DNA of 64,000 nt from NCBI GenBank assembly GCA_030770545.1, contig CM061100.1, forward strand, positions 8,584,501 to 8,648,500, written 5' to 3'. A program made the translations under genes and the position numbers. Each line of letters starts with the position of its first letter. The first letter of the stretch is position 1. The DNA comes from Macropodus opercularis. Its lineage: Eukaryota > Chordata > Actinopteri > Anabantiformes > Osphronemidae. Below are positions 10,878 to 23,800 of the stretch, piece after piece. The notes beneath the pieces are model-generated. The model ran no database searches, was not told the DNA's origin, and saw only the letters and a list, made by a program, of their open reading frames with translations.

Positions 10878-11664
10878 GTAGGTCATCCGTCGTGCCTTGT
10901 CCACGCTGCAATAGACTGCGTCGGTTGGGTTAAATGACCACGATTGTGCTCTTGCGCCGCACTGCAACTCTTTGGCTGCTGAGCGCTTGGTTGACCGGGC
11001 AAAGGGGTATTTATGTGTATGATTTACGAGACGCTATGGTCCGGTTGAGGTCGGATGCAGAGCGCCAGCCACGTGTGTTTTATCGGTGTTTAATAGGTCT
11101 AGCTACTGTTCCGCTGCAGAGGATCCGCCAACGTATCTTAGCCAAGTCAGCGCTTTCCACAAATCAATCGCAGTGCATTATCACCAAGTTAGCTAGTCGA
11201 GGCTACTTATGCTAGCTGTTAACGCTAAACTCAGCTAGCAATGAAGTGGCCACAAACCTGCATGTACCCAGCCACGCGTCCCCATTCAGCGTGACAATCA
11301 ACTACGTAAACAACAGCCACTCTTGTGTATATTTAGCGGTTTTGTTAGCAGACGGGATTAGCAGCATCGCTTAGGAATATGAAGTTATTATGTGCAATGC
11401 TAGCTAACCTCTAGGTTGGTAACGCCGCAAAAGATAAGATAAGACTCAGAGGCTCAAAAATGTGACTAACTTATGAAACAAGTAAAGTAATTTAGTGTTT
11501 GCTATCTTAGGACTCCACACGACACGTCTCCTCACCTTAACTCCGCTGACATCATTGTGTGTTTATATATTTTTATCTTTATATGCTTTAGGTACGTATT
11601 GTCATAAGTCAAGTGAATCGTTTTGGTATCTGTTTTTTAGTGTTGTAGGCTATGAGTGTGGGTG

Positions 11665-13464
11665 ATGGAGGACAGTCAATGTGGGGACTTGGACTACCTG
11701 ATCAAAGATGAGGACACCCTCATTGAAGGTGTCAGCAACCAGGTCTTGTTCGTTGTGGTCCTCAGTGTTGCATTCCTAGCAGGCCTTCTAACGCTGCTCT
11801 GTAGGTAAGAAGCACATTCAGTAAGTAGCATTACAATGTGGTGATTGTTCAGAAAACATGGCTGGAAGGAACATTTGCTTTGGAAAGTGTTCTGTGGGTT
11901 AACATTGGCAAAAGCAAAGAACTTAGCCCGTTGTTAAGGTTACGCTGAGGAACACTGATCTATTCCTTTCAACCCTTGCAGACAAGAGCAGCTGAACATT
12001 CATCCTGAGAATCAGGAGCATGTCAGAGCCGTACGGCAACAACTACAAACAGAGCAGGTGCTGTGCAAATGGCCTTTGTAACATGTCATGAAACATGTTG
12101 GAAGAGAAATGAAATAAAGCGTTGTTTAGTTTTCACATTTCAAATCAAATAAACGTGTTATATCCTTTTTGCAAGAGTGAAGACGACTGATTTATATTTG
12201 CCTTTCTATAACTTCTTGTGTATTAAATGCAAAACCTATGTATATGTTAATTAATTTGTATGTGTTGGATTGAATTCTTTCAGGATGAAAATCTTCAGCC
12301 AGAAGCCAGACAGCAGTATTACACAGACATGTCTTGTCCTGTGTGTTTACAACAGGCTGTTTTGCCTGTGGAAACCAACTGTGGACACCTTTTCTGTGGT
12401 ACAATAACTCTATAGATATTCATAGTGCACATCAAGCAAGACTATACTTTACGACGTTGTGGAACATAGAGAAATGGCTTATTGCTGCATTAATGCTACT
12501 CTGTTATAACTGATCTTTATGTAGTGCTCAGGGATGAGAATCTGCATCAAATTAATTAACAACCTCTTGATCTGTGTGTGTTGTGTACTTAGTTCTTAAC
12601 TTTTTCTCCACAGGCTCTTGCATCATAGCCTACTGGAGATATGGTACCTGGTTGGGTGCAATTAACTGCCCCATCTGCAGACAAATGGTATGAACACACA
12701 AGAAACATTCTTAGTTATTCAACAACAACACATTTCTGCTTATAAGAGAGACAATCTAAGGTTACATGGTCTTATTGTCTCATAATTCAAATGTTTAATT
12801 CCTACATTTCTCTTTTGGCATAACACTTGTTCTGTAATGATATGTTTTTCTTTTCCCAGGTTACTTTGCTCTTCCCACTGTTTCATGAGCATGCCAGTCC
12901 TCAGCAGGTCCAGGATGGCCAGGCAGAACCTCAGCTAATTTTAAGAGACATTAATGATTACAACCGCAGGTTCTCAGGCCAGCCAAGATCTGTGAGTACA
13001 TTAAAGGCAGATCCTTATTTAGGCTGCAGTAATTACAGATGACCATAGCCCACTTGCAATGAAGTATTTATAATACAATATCCATCTTTGTCTTTTTACC
13101 CTGTGTGTAGTCTTTAGACGTGTACTGGTACAATTTGGTTGAGTATATTCAGAACAACATTTTTCATAAGGATTTCTCGTGTGTTTCTTTTTAGTATATG
13201 GACAGGCTGCGAGATGTGCCCACCCTGCTTCGTCATGCCTTCAGGGAGATGTTTTCTGTGGGTGGACTCTTCTGGATGTTCAGAATTCGAATACTTCTCT
13301 GCTTAATTGGGGCAATAACGTATCTGGCCTCCCCCCTAGATATCGTCCCAGAGGCACTGTTTGGACTCTTGGGATTCATGGACGATTTCTTTGTAATCTT
13401 ACTTCTTTTTGTGTACATATCTATTATGTACAGAGAGGTGGTTACACAGAGACTGAATGGCTAG
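11665..13464 (+). CDS. rnf170: RING finger protein 170, ER-membrane E3 ubiquitin ligase
   Basis: RNF170 is an ER-membrane RING E3 ligase; in mammals it ubiquitinates activated IP3 receptors for ERAD. Coding exons are 11665-11804, 11982-12057, 12284-12398, 12614-12687, 12860-12991 and 13195-13464. They total 807 nt and encode 268 residues (human 258). Features in order: an N-terminal hydrophobic helix (VLFVVVLSVAFLAGLLTLLC, about 28-47); the stretch NIHPENQEHVRAVRQQL; a C3HC4 RING with Cys90, Cys93, Cys105, His107, Cys110, Cys113, Cys129 and Cys132; the conserved DINDYNRRFSGQPRS; and two C-terminal membrane segments around LLCLIGAITYLASPLD and FVILLLFVYISIMY. It ends REVVTQRLNG. The start MEDSQCGDLDYL was chosen because an in-frame TGA precedes it closely and it aligns with the family start; the nearby ATG at 11652 is out of frame. 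rnf170 and hook3 are neighbours in human too. Confidence 0.96.
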
Positions 13465-14570
13465 GCCTCCGCCCGCTTCCATGGCAGGTTCGGGATGAAG
13501 GATGAGGTGGGCCTTAAAGGGCTGAATAAATATTCAACAGACTGGTTTAGGTTAAGTCCAACACTGGAGAGAGGTTTGAGATTCAGTCTGTAAATAGACT
13601 ACATTGTTTCTGGTTCAAAGATTGAATCAGTTCAAGGTTCACAACATAAGGAAGGCTACACAAGGATGTGATCTACTTTAAATCAAACTCTGCTACTACA
13701 GCATTGCCAATATCATTCGATTTGGTCACTGTGTAAATCATTATAATGGTGACAGTATTGTAACACGATGTGAAATTGAATGTTTGATAATTAATTATAT
13801 GCATTTGACATTGAAAGTCTGTTGTGTGTTGGTTGCTTGCCCCTGATACAGATTTTCAGCAGGGTTGGAACCAAAAGCATTTGGAACAGTTTGAATGAAT
13901 GCTCTCTGTCACTGTCTTACTGGAAGACTGAGAGGTGACCTAAACTTAGCTAGCTGTAGAAATCCTTGGATTGCTCTTTAATTTCTTCATTACTCTCTTC
14001 AATATACAGTATCAACGAATTTGCCTTTATTCATGATCCCATGCACCTGGAGAAGGTTCTCTGTGCCTGAAGCTGCAAAACAGTCTCACTTTTTATTCTT
14101 ATGCTTCCACTTGTATTTTGAGTTTTGACTGTGGGCAGAGATCAGATGTTAGATAAGATTTTACTTGGTATGTCTAAAGGGAAGAGACAGTCGTGCATAC
14201 CCTTACATTACTATGAGAATGGCAGAAAACAGCTGATTGAAGGTGGGAGCTGAAACATTGTTGACAGGTGAGGGGTCGGTGGAGAGGATCATCATGTCTA
14301 ACCTTAAGGTGTGGCACATTTCATGCTTCTTGCTCTTCTTGCTGATTAAGCAAATGAAAACGTGCTGTGAATGCTCCTTCGGCTGAGGACCGGTTAGGCA
14401 AGACTCTCCGGTGGGAAGGTACTGAGTCAGTGCAGGGGCGGAATCACACCTGGAATTTGGAGACAAGCACTTAATACAGTCCATAAATGCACAATATAAT
14501 ATTTAGAGTTGCATATGGTGGGCTAGAGCATCATACAATAGAAGGGTCTACCAATCAACCACAATAAAAC
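13465..14570 (+). other. rnf170: rnf170 3' UTR and spacer to hook3
   Basis: AATAAA occurs at 13525-13530, only 60 bases after the stop, and again at 14563-14568. The second would leave about 320 bases before the hook3 start codon. Which site is used cannot be decided from sequence. No other gene is seen in this stretch. Confidence 0.4.
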
Positions 14571-14699
14571 TGGCCCTTGGAGCTTTATCCAGCAAAACAG
14601 TCAGTAAGGATTTTGTGTTACTACAGTGAACTTTTTAATATTTTCTTTTAAGTGAGTATATATATTTTTTTTTTAATCGTCGGACTTATCCTTTAAACA

Positions 14700-14885
14700 C
14701 ATCGTAGACTCCGCCCACCCAGCCACGGTTCGGTAGACGCCGGAGCGGCGAAGCAGCGCACCCGACTATTGGCCGACGGATTGCGAGGCAGACACCCACA
14801 GAGCGAGAGACCTCGGCAGTGGAGGAAGCTGGCTGGTAACTTCAGGCTCCGTTCGCCACCTAAAGTCAGCGCACGCTAAGTAACG
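14700..14885 (+). promoter_or_regulatory. hook3: hook3 CpG-rich promoter and 5' UTR
   Basis: The block is CpG-rich and contains a GC-box-like CCGCCC near 14712 and an inverted CCAAT box (ATTGGC) near 14768. No TATA box is obvious. It sits directly before the hook3 start codon. CpG-rich sequence continues into the first intron to about 15300. Confidence 0.5.
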
Positions 14886-17800
14886 ATGAGCACATCGGAG
14901 TCGTTGGATCGAATGGAGCTTTGTGAAAGCCTCTTGACATGGGTAGGCGATCAAATACGAAGCGGTGGGGGGGGGTCTTTCCTCGGCGCCGGCGATGACA
15001 TACTGTAGCACACAGGGCTAATGCTAGGTCGATGAGCTAACGGGATAACGTTAGCAGACTGGGGGGGAAATGACACGCTGTTACGCTCGGCTACGTAGAC
15101 AGGCCAGCTGTTTGCGTTAGCTGCTGATGTGTTGCATGCTAGCTGCCAGCGAGTCATATCCAGCCACTTTAGTTTCACATAGCTACGTAATCAACGTAAA
15201 CGGACTTTTAGTATAGCTCAACTTTCCCTCCGCGGTGTCGTATGTTGTAGCGTTAGCAGCCGATCAGCTGTGTACAGTGATTTTTCGCGAAGGTTACCCC
15301 CCCCCCCCCCCCCCCCCGGATTGAACATATGACGCTTCAGCACAGTGTCTGCCTTGAGTCTGAATTCTTGTCATTGTTGTCCAGCGTGTCATTATGTCAG
15401 CTCTCTCTCACTCGCTCCTCCCTGTGAAAATGAAAATCGCAACGCAAATCGTTGTGGTGCGATCTCAAGAGAAAGATGTGATCCAGCGACCAGCGACAAG
15501 CATCCGATTAGAGGATCACATGTCACCGTTTGGTGCATGTTTACGTGAAATGCAGCCGTGTGGTCAAAGCTTGGATGATGCTGCTCGAACGGAGCCGCAG
15601 TCCCTCTGCACCCATAACGCACAGATGTTGTGCATGTGACAGTGTTTTGTGCAATGTTTGTTCTGAAGCAGAGATCTTTGGTGTCTGACGAAGCTCTGCA
15701 GATGTGGACTGACTTCCACATGTAGGTCGCGCGCCTTAAGCTGAATTATGAATGGATCGGTTAGGTGACACAGTGGAACAGTTCATGTGTTTCACCAAAC
15801 ACTGCTGGCTTCGTAAAAATGTGGTTCAAGGGCATTTTCAGGTGATCGGCGTCATCTGTCAGGGTTTCTCCTCTGTCAGCTGTGCGCTCCTCCTTTTGTT
15901 GTAAGCTTTCTTTGTGTATGACAACACAGAATGGGCCTCGTAAAGACAAAATGCCTCAACCATTAAGTGACTAATTGTTAAATACTAAATAGTACCTTCC
16001 ACTTATCCGCAGTGGCCATATCAGTCAACAGTTCGTGCTTGTGGTCAGTATATGTGCTTGGTTAAACTATGGCCAACAAAGGAAGCACCAGTTATAAATA
16101 CACATGGTGAAATGTTGTGCTGTCCATGCGTATTGAAAACTGTAATTACTTTCAAGCGCCCGTCCAACATCACCACCCAATAATTAACTGAAACAAATGA
16201 GCAGGTCGACATATCATGCACCGTTGTGGACATTTGGGCAACCGTGATGTTAATTATTTAGACTAACGCTTGTCACTTTCATTGTAAGATCGTGTGTAGC
16301 TAATGTTTTAGTCCCAGTGCTGTGACACAATCTTTCCAAAGCTGGATTGTTATCCATGTCCATCTGTTTCCACAAAACACTAGGTGTGGATTTCCTTTCT
16401 CCCCTGTTTGATATGTGAACGTGCACTGGATTATGTGCTCATGTGTTAACTTGGGTTTACTTCATAATTAACAGTGTCAACAAAGAGTGTCAATATTTTG
16501 TACTGATTGTTTTTGGTTTTGTTTTTTCTTTGTGGAATTGCCAGTCCCCGCTGTAAACGTGGCAATGCCCCTTGAGTTTATTTCAGTGAAACTCAGCAGA
16601 ACTTTCTCATCTGTGAAGCAGATTACTGTGGCTCTGTGGATTACGACTGTGGAACAACACAAATCGTGCTTAACTAAGATCTTGAGATCACATGATTCTT
16701 CTTTTCCACATTAACTGGTCATCACTTTTGACATTGCAGCTCAGACACACACATCAGGCACCAAAAAGATCTAGACTGTGTAGTGCACATCCAGGATCCA
16801 GGACCACAGACTCAAATCTCAGTCCTCAAGTCCTGTTTTTTACTGTCAGGAATTAGCAATTAATATAAAATAAAAATAAGCTGATTAGAATGAGATCCTG
16901 ATGACCTACAGGGACCTAACATGGCGCTGAGCTGTGGTGAAGTATTGATTTTCTTTTCTTCTTTTTTTTAAATGAAAGGAACAAAGTGTGCACAGCTCTT
17001 GATAGCTGTTTTACACTGAATCATCAGAAATAACAGCACAGAGGTTTAGCACCTTAACCTTTGCACCGTTTCTTTGTCACATCATTGTGACAGGCAGCTT
17101 AGGAACCTACTGCTGGGGTCAAAACACCAGAATACAAACAAGGCCACTAATTAATTTTGTTTTACAAATGCTTTCTATCACTCTGGACATGGTAGCTGTT
17201 GACTTCATGCTGTGACGTTGTGGCTCATCCTATAGTTTCTTTCATTCCATGCGTGTCCTGCAAAGGGAAATGATGCAGACCAAGCATTGCTGTGGTGGAG
17301 CGTGTTTGGAGCAATATGTCTCAATACAACCACAGTTGTTTCAGTTCCTTTTAACTTGTAATTCTGTGTTTCACTCTGCTGTTTACACGTTAATAACATA
17401 TAGGTTTTTCAAAAAAATTCTCTTATACTGCTGGATTTTTGGACAGAACAGTTTCCCTTATATATATTTATAATCTGTATTTCCATAACATTTTCTAATA
17501 TTGAATAGTATTAAACTATGTCTAAATCCTGCAACTAAATTATTTATTCAGAACTTACTTATATATTACGTAGGTATTTCAGGTGGAGGAGAGTTCACCA
17601 GAGTTGTATGTTTTGAAGAGTATCTGCAAGTATATAACTTAACCAGGTAGCCATGGGTTGTTGTGGTTAACAGCTCTTCATATTTATGACTGCAAAACTG
17701 GACCCATGTGTTCAATCACTTGTTTGAATCTGTGGGCGGGAGAGGTGTGTGACATGTAAAATAAAAAGGAAAGAAGGATCTGCAGTCGTTTGTTTTTTTT

Positions 17801-20800
17801 CTAAACATATTTTCAAAATATATTTTCCTGCTGCTGCCTCTGGCACATAGACTGATGGCAGCAGGAAAAACGATTACTTCTGTCTGGGCAACAGACCAGA
17901 GGAATAATATGAAAGTTAAAAAGGCAACAAAGTTGTGCCAAGTGAGGTAACAAGGAAGTGAGAAAACAGATGCGATGTAAGAATCACAAAATCTCAAAAG
18001 TGGTGTAAAAACTGTCAGGATAAGAAAGGCTGAGAAAAACTTTTCAAAAATATTTCCCAGATGATTTATCTTGTGCCTTTTACTCATTGCGCAATGTTTA
18101 GATCCAGACGTTTGGAGTAGAGGCTCCATGCAAGACGGTAGAAGACTTGACGAGTGGTGTTGTCATGGCCCAAGCGTTACAGAAAATGTAAGTCATCCTT
18201 ACAGTAATTTGGGTGTTTTAGAAAATGAAGCGGTTGATATCATTTGCATCATCTGTCTTTAGCCAGAATTAGCCAATTGCAACATATATCCAATTAAATC
18301 GCTACTAATATGTAGATATTAGTTGGAGCATTGTTTGTGCCGTTTGTTAACAAAGAACAACTTTCACTTCCTATTGTTTTGTCTGTGTGTTTGTTTGTTT
18401 TGTTTTTTTAGAGATGTAGTTTATTTCAGTGACGCTTGGATTAGTAGAATCAAGCCAGAGGTTGGGGACAACTGGAGATTAAAGGTGAGGATCAATAATT
18501 GCTTGATTGAATAGGAAAATGAATTGTTTAGACTTTATGGGAGAAGTTTGTTTTAGACTATTGTAACATCTGACCTCCCCCAAGTGTGAATGAATATTTT
18601 AATCCAGGACTGTCCTTTGCATACACTAAAGAGAATTGTTTTTGTTGTTTCAGGTCAGCAATCTGAAGAAAATTCTGAAAGGCATCCTCGACTATAACCA
18701 AGAGGTAAGACAAGCCTCTTATAATAATAAGTAATAAAATAAACTATTTGAGTGCAATGAAATACTTAGTCATAGAAACTTTAAACTACTTACTTTGGCC
18801 TTTTTTCCAGATTCTAGGCCAGCATATCAATGACTTCACACTACCAGATGTTAACCTTATCGGAGAACACTCTGACGCAGCTGAACTGGGGAGGATGCTG
18901 CAACTTATACTGGGCTGTGCTGTCAACTGTGAACAGAAACAAGGTGCATATCACATACTCTGTGATTTGGAAACTGATCAGATACACTGATACGTAATCA
19001 CCTTTTCTATATCCACCAGAATACATCCAGACCATAATGATGATGGAGGAATCGGTGCAACATGTTGTCATGACTGCCATCCAAGAGGTAGAGAACTGAC
19101 TTCATTTAAACCTTATCATGTCAGGTCAACACCAACATTCTGAAGATGTGACAACTTGGGTTTCTACACTACCAGTAGCTGCCATAGGTCCCACTGTTAC
19201 CTTCTTGTTGTGTGTTTCTGCAGCTGATGAGTAAAGAGACTCCAGTGACAGGAGGAAGTGACTCCTATGTGGATCTCGACAGACAGGTGTGGAGACTTTT
19301 GTGAACTGTTCTATCAGCAGGGTCCAAAGGTTCGGAGAACTGGAAACGTGTGTTTGTTCAGCCTCAGACAATAAGAACGTGTTGTTTCTGTTTTCAGCTG
19401 AAGAAGACGGCTGAGGAGCTGAACGATGCTTTGGCTACAAAGGAAGAGATTGCTCAGAGATGCCGTGAGCTTGACATGCAGGTTGGTTTTCTATACTAAT
19501 AATCCCTCACGTTTACAACAGCCGGGTTTGTACACATTAGCAGAATTAGGGATAAAGTTGCAGTTGATTGAGTGGTCACTCACACAAAGTGGCACCTTTG
19601 TGCGGCCTGTTCGTTAACTCTACTATTACACGTGATGCAGTCCTGTGCGTAATGTTTGGTGATCTTTGCTATATTCTCTGTCATGTATTAATATTACTCT
19701 GTCACAATGCACAATGCCACAAACAAAAGTTCCCAAGGAAGAAATTTAGTTTTTCAGTCAGGGATTTTTCGCCCATAGTATCTTAAACCCTCCGAACATA
19801 CACAAACTGCACAAAGCATGTTTGCAATAATGTTATATTTGACAGCACAACCTCAACTGTCTTTTTACTTTCATCTTAAGCTGTTTTTACTTACTTATTA
19901 GAGGCAGCTCCCTTTTATGGCCTCATTGCAACATACAGTAACTTTATCGTATTCTAACCTTTAACACATTCTTATAAACTCATACAAAAATCATCACAGT
20001 TAGATATTTTTATCCCATTTATTTTTTATTTTCTGATAATGGCAAAAACGGAGCTGGCTGTAATTTAAAAGCTTACTTGCTCTGCTATTGTGTTAACTCA
20101 GTTGACTCCTATTTTCTGACTGTTATAATACTGTGTGCCTTGCTTTAAAGGCCCTCCATGTCCAAGAGGACCGTGATAGACTGAGGTTAGAGTTTAATGA
20201 GCTAGAAGAGAGGGTAAATCCAAACTTTCCTTTCTTTCTGTCTCTTTCTTTTGGAACTGTTGCTGTGTGCTGTGTCTAATACTACTGATTTCTTTCAGTC
20301 TGCTTGCATTAGCATCCCCTTTGGAATCCAGATGTCCCCTCGCCCTGATTATATGTGCATGTGTGTGTAGACGTATGTGCACAAATGTTTGTGCACACGT
20401 TTACACGTGGTCTACTTGGGGCACAGAGGCCACAGCTGTAGTTTTGTGTGGTTGTGTCAGATGTCACCCCTTCACTAAAAACCTCCTGCCTTATTACCTA
20501 GTTGTGTTTCATGCTTCCCACAGCAGGAAAGGGAAAAGCTTTATTTTACAATGACAGTAGTTACTCACGGTTTTATTTATGAATAAATAAAAAATACATG
20601 CCACACAAACCTTGTATAAAAAGTGTAATAAATGCCAAATTTCCCTTCATTGACTCATGAAGATCTAAAAGTGCTACTTAAATGTGTGTTCATCAGAATT
20701 AAAAAACGGGTGAATGGCATTTACTCGTCTTTCTAATCACTTGTAAAAGATTATGGATGTGATGAACGGTTTATCATTTCAGGTAGTATAACATTTTAAA

Positions 20801-23800
20801 GGAACTTCTTAAGTCCTACTTTTAATAAATATCCTGGATTGCGTGTATTTTCTGTTTTCACAAACTAGGTTGACACATTTGTTCGCTCGTTCCTGCATCA
20901 GATTAAAAACCAACAGCTTCTGCTTTGCTCTGTGTGGAGATGGATTCCATGTCCACCGCAGTGAGAAGACAAACCAAATGTAGCCCTCTTTGCTATGTTG
21001 AACCTTGTTGGTTTGCCTTTTTGAAATGCGTTTGGTGTGTGTGTGCTTTGTTGCCAAAAATAAATGCTGCAGTCATTGTCAATAACCTGCTGAATTAGTT
21101 AAAGAAGATTTCTGTAATTGTCTTTAACTTGTTTTTCCTTCTCTGTTCCCCTTCTCTGTCTTTTCTATCCTCCATCACTTTTCCCCTGTTTCACAAATTG
21201 CTCTCTTCTTCCTATTGCTCATCTGATTTCACTACTTTTTCTGGCTTTTCTGCTACTTTCTCGGTTTCCTCTATGGATTTCCTTTCTTTCCCTCTGTTCG
21301 CCACCTTTCCTCACACAGGTTGCAGCTCTGCAAGAGGAGAAGAGCAGTTTGCTAGCAGAGAACCAGGTCCTGATGGAGAGACTTAACCAGTCTGACTCCA
21401 TAGAGGACATAAACAGCCCAGCTGGCCGCCGACATCTCCAGCTGCAGACACAGCTGGAGCAACTACAAGAAGAAACTTTTAGGTGTGAAGTTAGAAGTAG
21501 ATTTTTTTTATTTTATTAAAGTAATAAGAGTAGTAATTAGATTAAAACATATAACTTTGTTGCCAATTCTTTTTTCTTTTTTTAGGTTGGAGGCAGCAAA
21601 AGACGACTACCGCATCCGGTGCGAGGAGCTTGAAAAAGAACTCTTGGATGTGAAGTCACAGAATGAAGAGCTCACAACACTGGCTGATGAAGCCCAATCT
21701 CTCAAAGACGAGATGGATGTTCTCAGGTAGGCTAGGAAGCAACAGCTGGACTCCAGTGGCACTAAAAGCACAAGAAGGCGGGAGCTTCTTATTAATTTTC
21801 ATAAAAAATGAATTTGACGGTTGCTTCCCTTCCAGGCATTCATCAGACAAAGTGTCAAAGCTGGAGGCTACAGTGGAGCACTACAAAAAGAAACTGGAGG
21901 ACATGGGACTTCTTAGGAGACAGGTAGACGGTCAACAGAAAGAACCAGTGCATCTTTTAATTGTCATAGTGTGTGCTAAAAGTGAGATTGTGTGTACTAA
22001 GTATGCCTTGCCTACTAGCAAAGAAGAAGAGTTGCACCTCACAAAGCTTATTTTTCTGTTGTCTTCTCCAGAATAAGCTTATGGAGGAGAAGAACACTGT
22101 GTTGATGCAGACCAACGTTAGTTTGGAGGAAGATCTCCGAAAAGCCAATGCTGCCAAAGCCCAGTTGGAGACGTACAAAAGACAGGTACACAACCAACAG
22201 CCATGCAGATTTCGCAAAAATCATCATTTTCCGTATTGATTTATAATTTTTAGCGATTGATGTAATGTTTTCTGTCTGTAATGTTTTGTGCATAGGTGGT
22301 TGAGCTGCAGAACAGACTGTCAGAAGAGTCTAAAAAAGCCGACAAGATGGAGTTTGAGTACAAACGTGTCAAAGAGAAAGTGGAATCTCTGCAGAAGGAA
22401 AAAGATGTATGTAAAAGTCATTTGAAAAACATCACGATTGTAGTATGCTGCTTTACTCACAGTATAAAAGATAAAAGTTACACCATATGGATGGATTCAC
22501 GTGCATTTCAAGTTACAAGGCCAAAGTCTGTAAATAACTTTCAGTGCAGCAGTTTCAAAAAGGCTCTAAATGGTCCAGCTTGCTTTTAGAAGATCAATAG
22601 CTTTATTTTCAGGCACAGCACTGTTTCATTTTCCGTTTTGCTAACTCTACACACTTTTCTGCCTGCCTCCCTATGCAGCGTATGCGCACGGAGAGGGACT
22701 CTCTGAAGGAGACTATTGAAGAGCTACATTGTGTTCAAGCTCAGGAGGGACAACTCACATCAGGTAAAACAGGCGTCTTTTCAGACAGATATACAGATGT
22801 GGACACACTTGTCCATGTCAGTAATGTGCTTATCAAGCTTAAATATTGACCATTAATGAATAGTACTGTCTGTCTGTTTGCTTAGGTCTTTTCCCATTAG
22901 CCAGCAACGATGGCTCTGATTCGCTTGCTGCTGAGATCACCACTCCAGAGATTCGGTATGACATTGTTTTTTTTTGTGTGTGCGCTTGTGCATACGTGTA
23001 GTACGTGTGCTGCTGCTGTTCACTTTGTAGTCTGATGGTTTCCAGCCTGTTCGTCCTGCTGTTTCTAAGGAGACGTGTTTGGTCTCTGAAGAGCCGTCTC
23101 TTGCAACTTATGTAATAGTTGTGAGTTAGTTACATCAGCCTTAGCGCTGCCTCCCAAAAGGGCTGCGTTTCCTGCTGGCAGCACAAACGTAACAGTTTTA
23201 ACACTTGTGGTCTTAGAGAAGTGTGGATTTACATTTAAATCCTAATCTTCTAAAGCAACATATTTATACCCTGGGGTGAAAACAGGTGGAAACTCTGTTG
23301 TGCTTCAAGTCTGCTGCAGAGTAGAAATCTGAACTTTTTGATGTCACAATTTTTATTAACAAGCTACTGTAGACTGTCAAGTCTACTGCCTTCCTAACCT
23401 GATGTAATACTTACTATCCAACATCATTTAGATGGAAGCACCTTTGTGAAAAAGACAGATCCCTCAGACAAACCTATAATCCAAAATTAAATGGCTGTTC
23501 ACCTTTAAAGAAATAGACACTGAGACAGCGAATTTGTTGCATAAATACGATTCCATAGGAGGATTATTACAATACATACATGTATTGTGTCCACTATCCA
23601 CACGTGTGTACCACACATCATGTCATCAATGATTTGAAAACTGACTTTTTTTATGTCTTGCTTTTTTCAGAGAACATTTGATTCGTCTTCAACATGAGAA
23701 CAAGATGTTGAAGTTGGCCCAGGAGGGGTCAGACAACGAGAAGATTGCACTGTTGCAGAGTTTACTGGAGGATGCCAATAGGAGAAAAAGTGAACTGGAG

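Noticed and set aside
10934..11215. 93-codon plus-strand frame after the rnf170 leader exon
   Set aside because: It lies within the first intron of rnf170, in CpG-rich sequence with few stops, and resembles no protein.
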